Below are positions 24,209 through 31,224 of a stretch of DNA of 64,000 bases, one piece after another. The notes below the pieces were generated by a model. The model was not told where the DNA came from. It ran no database searches and was given only the letters and a program-made list of their open reading frames with translations. The position numbers and the translations under genes were made by a program. How positions within the stretch are numbered: position 1 is the first letter of the stretch; each line of letters starts with the position of its first letter. Source of the DNA: Palaeococcus ferrophilus DSM 13482 (GTDB lineage: Archaea > Methanobacteriota_B > Thermococci > Thermococcales > Thermococcaceae); the NCBI RefSeq assembly GCF_000966265.1, contig NZ_LANF01000019.1:62001-126000 (forward strand). Reading direction: 5' to 3'.

Positions 24209-25063
24209 CTACCTCCTGCTCCCAAAGAACGAGGCGAGCAGGATGAGGGCACCCCCCGCGAGCGTCATTGCCGTCGGCACCTCGCCGAAGATCAGGAAAG
24301 CGTAGAGGACGGCACTTAGAGGGTCAAGGTAGCTGAGGAGGGCAGCCTCCCCGGCCTCAACCTCCTTGAGCCCGGCCATGTAGATTAGAAGGGCCAGGAA
24401 GGTGTGGAGCAGCGCTATGAGGGAGCTAACGGCGAGCGCCCTTGGGGTGAGCGAGAGGCCGCGCCACAGCGCTAGGGGAGCCAGTACCATGGTGGCGAAC
24501 ACCAGCTGAAAGAACGTCAGGGCGTCGCTTTCCACGTCCCTAAGGTGCCGTCCGAGGAGGGTTACGAGCGCGTAGAAGAATGCTCCGGCCAGTGCGAAGA
24601 GCACCCCGAGGAAGTCCGAGCTCGAGAGCGACGGCTTCTCCTGGAGGACTATCATCAACGCCCCGAGGAACGCCATCCCCACGTAGAAGAGCCTTTCCCA
24701 GGTTATCCTCTCGCCGAGGAACAGGCCCGCGAGGAGAACCACGAGGATAGGGGCGAGGTAGTAGATGAGCGTCGCCTTGGCTATGGTGGTGTAGAGGACG
24801 GCCGAGAAGAAGAAGGCCCAGTTGAGGGCAAGCGCCAGCCCGAGCAGAAATACCTGCCCGATTTTGGGCCTCACGCTGGAAAACGCCCTCCTAAGCCACT
24901 CCCCGTCCCGGAGGGAGAAGAGGAGGAACATCCCGCTACCAATAAGCACCCTCAAGAACGCTAGGCTGAGCCCATCCAGTGTTGAGAAGCGTGCGAATAT
25001 CCCCACACTTCCCCAGATTAACATGGAGGCTATGATTTTACTCCTGCCGTTCAAGCCACTCAC
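24209..25063 (-). CDS. EamA/DMT-family transporter
   Basis: The protein has 284 residues with ten hydrophobic helices and two EamA repeats (ASMLIWGSVGIFARFS at the start; GVLFALAGAFFYALVTLLGR in the second half). DMT exporters move amino acids, nucleobases or other metabolites; the substrate cannot be deduced. The chosen GTG start at 25063 overlaps the priS 3' end by 26 bases; an ATG at 25024 (MLIWGS) is a shorter alternative that would trim the N-terminal helix lead. The gene follows priS on the same strand and is probably co-transcribed. Confidence 0.85.
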   Translation of the reverse strand: MSGLNGRSKIIASMLIWGSVGIFARFSTLDGLSLAFLRVLIGSGMFLLFSLRDGEWLRRAFSSVRPKIGQVFLLGLALALNWAFFFSAVLYTTIAKATLIYYLAPILVVLLAGLFLGERITWERLFYVGMAFLGALMIVLQEKPSLSSSDFLGVLFALAGAFFYALVTLLGRHLRDVESDALTFFQLVFATMVLAPLALWRGLSLTPRALAVSSLIALLHTFLALLIYMAGLKEVEAGEAALLSYLDPLSAVLYAFLIFGEVPTAMTLAGGALILLASFFGSRR

Positions 25064-26063
25064 CGTAGGCCTTTTCCACCTCTCTCTTCCTGAACCCCGG
25101 TACCGCGTCCCTGAATGGGTTGAAGCGCTCCAGTTCCTCCTCCCTCTGGCCTATGTAAGTCGTTATAAAGCCCACCTTCGAGTGAAGACTCGACGGTACG
25201 CGGAGAATTCTCTTAACGTCTATCGTGACCTTCCCGTCGAAGTAGGCCTTTGAGAACGTGGATGAGAGGGAGAACAGCTTCATAAGGCTCTTGTAGCTCA
25301 CACCCCTCGGGAAAGCCGTGAGGAGGGCCTTCCTCACGAAGTTCTCATAAATCTCCTCCCGGTGCTCCATTATCGCCTTTATCTGGGTCCTGCTGAGACC
25401 CGCGTTCCGGAGGTGGTTCTCACTCGCCCTCCTGAGGAAGTAGCCGAAGCGGAGGCGGAAGACCCTGGGGTAGCCAGAGGAGAGCATAATCCTCTTCGAG
25501 CGTATGTCGTCAAAACCGGGCTCTCTGGCTGCTGCTATGTAAGCGAGAATCTTCTCGCGCCCCTTCGAGTCGAGCTCGAGTGCCCAGGGGTCGAGAACCC
25601 TGATGTGGTAGCCCCTGCCGGAGTAAACGACGTGTACTTCCTCAAAGCCGAAGTCCTCCCTCAGTACGGTGAGCGTATCTCTCGCGAGCTCCTTGGCGTC
25701 CTCAAGGCATATCGGGCAGACCCTGCCGCTCTCATGGGAACAGCGTTTGAGGGGCAGGTCCTTGGCGTCAATATCAAACACCAGCTCCGCACCGAGCCAC
25801 CCTTCCATCCTCTCCGGAAAGTCGTAGAGCGCAACCGATGAGTAGACCGCGTAGGGCGCGGTGGTTTTCACGTAGTCCTCGAGGTCTCTAAGATCGTGAA
25901 AGACGTTCTTCCTGTCGCTTGGCCCCTCGCCGGTATGATCAAACCCGAACTCCCTGCCCTCCATCGTGGAGCGGATGAATTCAGGGAGCTTCTTCGCGTT
26001 CCACTCCCTCGAGTAGTAGAGCCTCCTCTCGCGCTTGCTGACTTCCCTGAAGAGCTCACTCAT
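25038..26063 (-). CDS. priS: DNA primase small (catalytic) subunit PriS
   Basis: The protein has 341 residues. The catalytic acid pair is in [12 protein letters not shown] (about 94-105), the zinc-binding stem is [12 protein letters not shown] (about 108-119), and [13 protein letters not shown] carries the nucleotide-binding S-G-R-G-x-H motif. PriS makes RNA/DNA primers for replication with PriL. I chose the ATG at 26063 because GGTGAAGGGA lies immediately before it; an in-frame ATG at 26072 is upstream. The start overlaps the priL 3' end by 8 bases, the usual archaeal order priL-priS in reverse direction here. Confidence 0.95.
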   Translation of the reverse strand: MSELFREVSKRERRLYYSREWNAKKLPEFIRSTMEGREFGFDHTGEGPSDRKNVFHDLRDLEDYVKTTAPYAVYSSVALYDFPERMEGWLGAELVFDIDAKDLPLKRCSHESGRVCPICLEDAKELARDTLTVLREDFGFEEVHVVYSGRGYHIRVLDPWALELDSKGREKILAYIAAAREPGFDDIRSKRIMLSSGYPRVFRLRFGYFLRRASENHLRNAGLSRTQIKAIMEHREEIYENFVRKALLTAFPRGVSYKSLMKLFSLSSTFSKAYFDGKVTIDVKRILRVPSSLHSKVGFITTYIGQREEELERFNPFRDAVPGFRKREVEKAYGEWLERQE

Positions 26064-27235
26064 TCCCTTCACCCTTCTTCTTTTCTATGTAGAGCCTCCT
26101 GAGGTAGTAGGTGAGGGGGTTCTTTATGTACCTGCAGTGTTCGTCCGGCCTGCAGAGCTCGGGCGCGTTGGCCCTTATCTTGGAGCAGTTGGGGGGGAAG
26201 TACCACGTGGAGTTCCCGCTGTCATCAAGCGTTGGGGTTAGCGTGAATCCGAAGCCGAGGTGATACCATATGTTCTTTATCTCCCCCGGCTGGTCCTCAA
26301 AGAGGGGCGGCCTGCACCTGTTGCCGGCCTCGATTATAACAGGAAGTACCTCCTTCTCGATGATGCCCAAATCCTTCACGCAGTCCTTTACCCTAACGTT
26401 CCTGCCCCCGGAGTTGGGGCATATCCTCGCGTAGCTAAGGAAGCTCGTGAGGAGAACGGTTATGGCATAGTTCCTCATCCCGCTCCCCACGCCCTCAAGG
26501 GCCTTCTTTATGCACGGCGGGAAGAGGTCAAAGCGAAGCGGCCCCGCTTCCCCTCCAAACTTCTCCAGCCTCTCCTTGAAGTTCTCCCTCGCTATCTCGC
26601 CCAGACGGTTGTAGAGCTCGAGGTAATAGGGTGGAAGCTCGTCCCTCAGCTCGTAGATAACGTTGACCGCCCTCTCGATGTTCCTCTCGAAGGCGCTCTC
26701 CCACAGCTCCACCAGCTGCTCCTCCCGCAGGTACGCGTATCCCCTCCGGATGTAGAACTCGTGGAGTTCCTTGGAGGTGAGGGCGAGGAGGTCTTTGAGG
26801 TGCACCTTGTACTTCAGGCGGAGCCTCTCCTTCTCCTCAGGGGGGGAGGGTTTGGTCGAGGATTTTCTCCATTATGGCGGAGTCCTCCCTCGGTATCTCG
26901 TCCTTCCTCTCGTGAACCACTATGGAGAGCTCATCAACGGAAAAGCCGCGCTTAAGGCGCTCGCGGTATATCCCGAGGTTCGCCCTCTTCACGAGCTCCA
27001 TCTCGATTCCGTAGGGAGAGAAGGCCAGGGCGCCCAGGAGGGCGTAGAAGCTCATAAGGTCCCTCAAATCGTCGAGCGCTATTATTTCCTCCGGAATCTT
27101 CCCATTCTTCAGCCACCTAACCCTCTCAAGCGCTACCTCCATGTCGAGATACGAGGGGATCCTGAGGAGGAACTCGTTGATGCTCTCGAACTCCCCGAGG
27201 GTTTCCTTTGCCCTCGGCCCGAAGGGGTCTATCAT
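26056..27235 (-). pseudogene. priL: DNA primase large subunit PriL, split by a frameshift
   Basis: Two minus-strand frames together make a normal PriL of about 395 residues. The N-terminal part runs 27235 to 26837 (MIDPFGPRAKETLGEFESIN to KILDQTLPP, then TGA). The C-terminal part reads on in another frame to 26056 and contains the iron-sulfur domain cysteines (RLFPPCIKK is absent as such; visible are [30 protein letters not shown] and [11 protein letters not shown]). The break is a run of seven C (minus strand, 26840-26846); with six C the protein reads [16 protein letters not shown] without interruption. PriL is needed for priming in archaea, so an assembly error or a very recent mutation is likely. 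GGTGAGGCC precedes the ATG. Confidence 0.88.
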
Positions 27236-27273
27236 GGCCTCACCTTACCCCTACTTTTCGGCGGAGGTTAAAA

Positions 27274-27747
27274 CTATATCGCCCTAATCCCGAGGCTCGG
27301 GAGGAGTGTTATGGCCATGCTCAGGAGGCCCCCGATGAGGAGGGCCGCCGCCGTCTTCTTCCTCTCCATCCCGAAGATGTAGGCTGCTAGAGAGCCTGTC
27401 CAGACGCCAGTTCCCGGCAGGGGGACGGCAACGAAGATTACGAGACCTATGAACCCCCACCTCTCCACGTAAGGATGCGCCTTGATTCTAACGCGCTCAA
27501 CGTAGCGGAGGTAGAAGCGCGCGAAGCCGTCGAGGAAGGTCCCCTCGAGCCTCAGCATGACCCAGTCTATCAGGGGGAGGAGCATGGGGAGGAAGAAGGA
27601 GAGAAGCGCTACGCCGGTTCCCGCAAGGATTAGCATCTCGCCTACGGGGTACCCCCTCCCTATGCCGTAGACTATCGCGTACCTTCCCTCGAACGTCGGA
27701 ACGAGTGATAGGAGGAATACGTAGAATGCCCCGTCCACTCCATCCAC
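27274..27747 (-). CDS. Small multidrug-export-type membrane protein (COG2426)
   Basis: The protein has 157 residues and about four hydrophobic segments. LLSLVPTFEGRYAIVYGI near the start and FVAVPLPGTGVWTGSLAAYIFGM in the second half are the marks of PF06695. The family is called putative small multidrug export protein, but its function is not proven. The start codon ATG at 27747 follows GCGGTGGATGG. It stands between priL and the toastrack gene, all on the minus strand, with 30-40 base gaps. Confidence 0.82.
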   Translation of the reverse strand: MDGVDGAFYVFLLSLVPTFEGRYAIVYGIGRGYPVGEMLILAGTGVALLSFFLPMLLPLIDWVMLRLEGTFLDGFARFYLRYVERVRIKAHPYVERWGFIGLVIFVAVPLPGTGVWTGSLAAYIFGMERKKTAAALLIGGLLSMAITLLPSLGIRAI

Positions 27748-27777
27748 CGCACCTACTGGGGGGCAGAACTTTAAAGC

Positions 27778-28518
27778 TTAATCGGTTTGGGGCCATTCGG
27801 ATATGCTAATTCTTCCGTTTATGGTCTTCACCTCGAGGGTGTTGTCCCCCTTCCCGAGGAGCAGCGCCGCCTTCCTGGGCCCGAGGGGTGCGCCCCTGTC
27901 CTCCACCTTAAGCCCCTCAATCTCAGAGACCACTGCGCCGTTCTTTGTCTCCGCCTCGACCCTCACGTTAGTCCCCCTGTCGAGATGGATTGTTATGTCG
28001 CCGTTTACGGTGCCTACGTGCACGTGCCCCTCCACATCCTTCGCATAGACCTCTATCGTCCCGTTAACGGTCTTAACGTCCCCGAGAAGCTTTCCTGTCC
28101 TAACCCTTACCTTCCCGTTAACAGCTTTCACGCTCTCCACGCGCCCTGCTTCAACCTTGATAGGGCCGTTGACGGTGCCCACCTTAACGCAGTGCTCAAC
28201 GCCCTTTACCTCTATGGCACCACTCACGTTGGCGGCTTTTCTGACGGTAACTCTCCGGGGGATGAGGAGCTCAAAGTTCACCTTTGAGCCGGCTATGCCT
28301 ATGTTTATGCCTTTGCTGGCCTTTGAGAATATTTTCAGGCTCTTCCCTTCCTTTCTCACCTTTACACGGGGCTCGCTCCCGAGGAGGCCCCAGCTCTTCT
28401 CAACCCTGAGCTTTATCGCCTCCCCGTCGTAGCCCGATACGCTTATCCTCCCGTTAACGTTCTCGATCTCAAGCTCCGAAACATCCACACGGTATTCCCT
28501 CTCGTAGACCTCTATCAT
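27778..28518 (-). CDS. Soluble toastrack (DUF4097) protein
   Basis: The protein has 246 residues, no signal peptide and no membrane helix. Its beta-repeat carries the motif V-N-G-x-I/V many times (ENVNGRISVSG, GTVNGPIKVEA, KAVNGKVRVRT, KTVNGTIEVYA, GTVNGDITIHL, KTINGRISI), with about 20 residues per turn. It belongs to the same toastrack superfamily as the genes at 3480 and 4951 but with N-G in place of G-N turns and without an anchor, so it probably works in the cytoplasm. The ATG at 28518 follows GGTGGGGAG; an ATG at 28530 is upstream in frame. Divergent from the ABC importer. Confidence 0.75.
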   Translation of the reverse strand: MIEVYEREYRVDVSELEIENVNGRISVSGYDGEAIKLRVEKSWGLLGSEPRVKVRKEGKSLKIFSKASKGINIGIAGSKVNFELLIPRRVTVRKAANVSGAIEVKGVEHCVKVGTVNGPIKVEAGRVESVKAVNGKVRVRTGKLLGDVKTVNGTIEVYAKDVEGHVHVGTVNGDITIHLDRGTNVRVEAETKNGAVVSEIEGLKVEDRGAPLGPRKAALLLGKGDNTLEVKTINGRISISEWPQTD

Positions 28519-28623
28519 ACTCCCCACCACTTAATGATGTGTGTGGTCAATGGACTTTTAAAGCTCGCTCAATTTTGAGCAGATGGTTAGCTTTTTAAGG
28601 CTCTGGACAAAAAATCCAGTGCC

Positions 28624-29652
28624 ATGAGGAGGCTCGCGCTACTCGCCCTGATATCAGTGGCCTCGATATTCTTCGGCGTTGCTTTCGGTTCGGTTAGCGT
28701 TCCCATTAGCGACGCCTTCTACTACGTCGTGAGGGGGGCCACGGCCGAGATAAGCTCATTCCTAAGCCGTCTCTTCGGCATTGCCGCCGTTACGCCTCCC
28801 GGGGGGCCGAACTACGCAATAATATGGAACATCCGCCTTCCGAGGGTTCTGCTTGCCTACCTCGTCGGGGTGAGCCTCGCCTCCGCGGGAACCGCCTCCC
28901 AGGCCCTCTTCAAGAACCCCCTGGGCGATCCCTACATCCTCGGCATAAGCGGTGGCGCCTCCGTGGGTGCAGCCTTTATGGCCCTCTACGCCCCGCGCTA
29001 CATCGGACTGGGAGCTTTGGTGGGTGCTCTTGCGGCAGTTTACGTGGTATACAGCGTTTCCCGCGTGGATGGCCACGTTCCCGTTGATACGCTCCTTCTC
29101 GCGGGGGTTGCATTTGGCTTCTTCGCCAGCGCGCTCACATCCTACCTCCTCTACGTTAGGGCGGAGAGCATACACTACGCCGTCTTCTGGCTCATGGGGA
29201 CGTTCAGCACCGCCACGTGGGGAGACGTTGGTCTCGTTGCCCTCTCAACCTCCATCGGGGTTCTCGCGCTCTCCCTCACATGGCGCGAGCTCAACCTCCT
29301 CCTCTTCGGCGAGGAGAGCATCGCCATGGGCCTCGACGTTGGAACCTACCGCAAGGTCGTGATATTTCTCATCTCACTGCTCACGGCTTTCGCCGTTTCC
29401 ACGAGCGGCATAATCGGCTTCATCGGCCTTGTGAGCCCCCACGCAATGCGCACAATCTTCGGCCCCAACCACCGACGGCTCCTTCCAGCGAGCGCCCTCT
29501 TCGGGGGGGCCCTGACGGTTTTCGCCGACCTGATCGCGAGGGTCGTATCGGCCCCCGCCGAACTCCCCGTGGGGATAGTCACCGCTATGATAGGGGCGCC
29601 GTTCTTCATGTATCTCCTTGTGAAGCGCAAGAGGGGGGAGCTCTATGCTTGA
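28624..29652 (+). CDS. FecCD/BtuC-type ABC transporter permease
   Basis: The protein has 342 residues and nine to ten hydrophobic helices. WNIRLPRVLLAYLVGVSLASAG, NPLGDPYILGISGGASVGAA and GIIGFIGLVSPHAMRTIFGPNHR are the FecCD family signatures; the last is the coupling region that meets the ATPase. Substrates of such importers are iron chelates, cobalamin or haem. The substrate-binding protein is missing here. A TATA-like TTTTTAAGG (about 28591-28600) lies 25-30 bases upstream of the ATG, so the message is nearly leaderless. Confidence 0.92.
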   Translation: MRRLALLALISVASIFFGVAFGSVSVPISDAFYYVVRGATAEISSFLSRLFGIAAVTPPGGPNYAIIWNIRLPRVLLAYLVGVSLASAGTASQALFKNPLGDPYILGISGGASVGAAFMALYAPRYIGLGALVGALAAVYVVYSVSRVDGHVPVDTLLLAGVAFGFFASALTSYLLYVRAESIHYAVFWLMGTFSTATWGDVGLVALSTSIGVLALSLTWRELNLLLFGEESIAMGLDVGTYRKVVIFLISLLTAFAVSTSGIIGFIGLVSPHAMRTIFGPNHRRLLPASALFGGALTVFADLIARVVSAPAELPVGIVTAMIGAPFFMYLLVKRKRGELYA

Positions 29653-30361
29653 GGTCGAGCTTTCCTTTTCGTACCCCACCCGCGAAGTTCTACGTAATGT
29701 GCGCTTTAATGCGGAGAGGGGGCAGTTTCTAGCGGTAATAGGCCCCAACGGTGCCGGAAAGTCAACGCTCCTCAAGTGCATGGTCGGCATACTGCGGGGG
29801 GAGGGGAGGGTGCTCTACGAAGGTAAAGACCTGCTCTCAATGGGGCCGAGGGAGAGGGCAAGGTACATAGCCTACGTCCCCCAGAGCTCTTTCCCCGAGT
29901 TCGCTTTCACTATAGAGGAGTTCGTTGAGCTCGGAACCTACGCCACTGGCGGGAGCGTTGAGGAGGCCCTTAAGAGGGTAGGCATGTGGGAGAGGAGGAG
30001 GGAGTTCATAACCAACCTCTCAGGGGGCGAGTACCAGCTCGTCCTGATAGCGAGGGCCCTGGCGCAGGGGAGCGACGTGGTTCTCCTCGACGAGCCGACG
30101 AGTCACCTCGACATAAACCACGCCCTGGAGGTCATGGAACTCCTCAACGGCCTTAAGGAGGAGAAGACCGTCGTGGCGGTTATGCACGACCTCAACCTCG
30201 CCCTGACCTACGCGGACAGGCTCATACTCCTATCCGGGGGCAGAGTGGTCTGGGATGGAAAAAGCGAAGAGCTGGAAGAGAGCGTTCTAGAGAGCGTTTA
30301 CGGCGTGAACGTTAAGATAGTGGACGTTGAGGGCAAAAAAATAGTTCTGGCGGCCCCCTGA
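29645..30361 (+). CDS. FecE/BtuD-type ABC transporter ATP-binding protein
   Basis: The protein has 238 residues. Walker A is GPNGAGKST (about 34-42), the Q loop is YVPQSS, the signature is LSGGEYQLVLIARALAQG (the second-line residue E-Y replaces the usual E-R), and Walker B is VVLLDEPTSHLD. HDLNLALTYADRL contains the switch His. It pairs with the permease, overlapping it by eight bases. The missing binding protein must be elsewhere in the genome. Confidence 0.93.
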   Translation: MLEVELSFSYPTREVLRNVRFNAERGQFLAVIGPNGAGKSTLLKCMVGILRGEGRVLYEGKDLLSMGPRERARYIAYVPQSSFPEFAFTIEEFVELGTYATGGSVEEALKRVGMWERRREFITNLSGGEYQLVLIARALAQGSDVVLLDEPTSHLDINHALEVMELLNGLKEEKTVVAVMHDLNLALTYADRLILLSGGRVVWDGKSEELEESVLESVYGVNVKIVDVEGKKIVLAAP

Positions 30362-30447
30362 CCCAAAGCTTTATAAAGCCCCGCACAGATGTAGGTATGG
30401 TGCTCTTCTGAGAGTGCTGAAAGGAAATAAAAGGAGTTTGATTGAAA

Positions 30448-30660
30448 ATGTACGGTAGTGGATTCGATAGAGGTTTTGAGGCGCCGGTTAAGGTCGGGGA
30501 GAGGTACACTGTTAAAATAGAGAGCATTGGCCAGGGTGGCGATGGAATCGCCAGGATACAGGGTTTTGTTGTCTTCGTGCCGAACACCAAGGTCGGCCAG
30601 GAAGTTGATATCGTAATCAACTCGGTCAAGAGAAGGTTCGCCTTCGCCGAAGTTATCTGA
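30448..30660 (+). CDS. Small TRAM-domain RNA-binding protein
   Basis: The protein has 70 residues: a glycine-rich lead ([12 protein letters not shown]) and one TRAM domain ([32 protein letters not shown], as region 15-46) ending [18 protein letters not shown]. Stand-alone TRAM proteins in archaea bind RNA and have been described as RNA chaperones. The ATG at 30448 follows GGAG by 11 bases; a TTG at 30442 is better spaced, so two extra residues are possible. TATA-like GCTTTATAAAGCC (30367-30379) lies upstream and is itself a 13-base palindrome. Confidence 0.88.
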   Translation: MYGSGFDRGFEAPVKVGERYTVKIESIGQGGDGIARIQGFVVFVPNTKVGQEVDIVINSVKRRFAFAEVI

Positions 30661-30714
30661 TGCCTTAGGGCGTCTTCAATTTTCTACTTTTGTGCTTATT
30701 TATGAATATGTGTT

Positions 30715-31224
30715 TCAGCGCCCCAGGTGCTGCTGAAGTTTTTCGAGGATTTCCAGGGTTAGGTTCTCCCTGTTCTCGATGGTTAATGTGTAGAGCTCCC
30801 CGTAATTCCTAAACTGGTGTGCAAAGCGTCTGTGGACGGTCGCTAAGAGAGGTACATCGCTCCGGAGAAGCTCATCAAGGGCCTCCGCGAACGCTCGACT
30901 CTTCATCTCCATAGCCCCTATCTCGTCAACTATCGCCAGCTCGGAGTTCAAAGCGCGCCTGAGGGCGGAAACGCCAACGCGCTCGAGGTCTTCCAAGTTT
31001 ACGGCGTAGCGCCCCACCATGACATCGCCCTTCCCAACGCGGGCCAGCCAGCCCTCCTCACCCGTGTCGAGGGCCCTTATCCTGAAGCCCACCCTTCTCC
31101 CGCGCTCCCTGACTTCCTCCGTCACGAAGCCAGCGATTCTGGCGTCCCCTTTAAACCTCTCCCACGCCCTGAGGGCCAGTGTGGTCTTCCCAACGCCCGG
31201 CTTTCCCGTGACAAAAATCCTCAT
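30715..31224 (-). CDS. THEP1-type nucleoside-triphosphatase
   Basis: The protein has 169 residues. MRIFVTGKPGVGKTTLALRAW contains Walker A GKPGVGKTT (7-15), and LAIVDEIGAMEMKS is the family Walker B with the typical D-E-I-G. THEP1 proteins hydrolyse NTPs slowly and have been tied to RNA or nucleotide metabolism. The ATG overlaps the stop of the Lhr helicase by four bases, so both form one operon with the helicase first. Confidence 0.92.
   Translation of the reverse strand: MRIFVTGKPGVGKTTLALRAWERFKGDARIAGFVTEEVRERGRRVGFRIRALDTGEEGWLARVGKGDVMVGRYAVNLEDLERVGVSALRRALNSELAIVDEIGAMEMKSRAFAEALDELLRSDVPLLATVHRRFAHQFRNYGELYTLTIENRENLTLEILEKLQQHLGR

Noticed and set aside
26840-26846. Programmed frameshifting of priL
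   Set aside because: No slippery heptamer of known archaeal type beyond the C-run and no downstream structure was seen. Homopolymer error or mutation is more likely, though not excluded.
30367-30379. Palindrome GCTTTATAAAGCC as an operator
   Set aside because: It is self-complementary mainly because TATA boxes are; its spacing fits the promoter of the TRAM gene.
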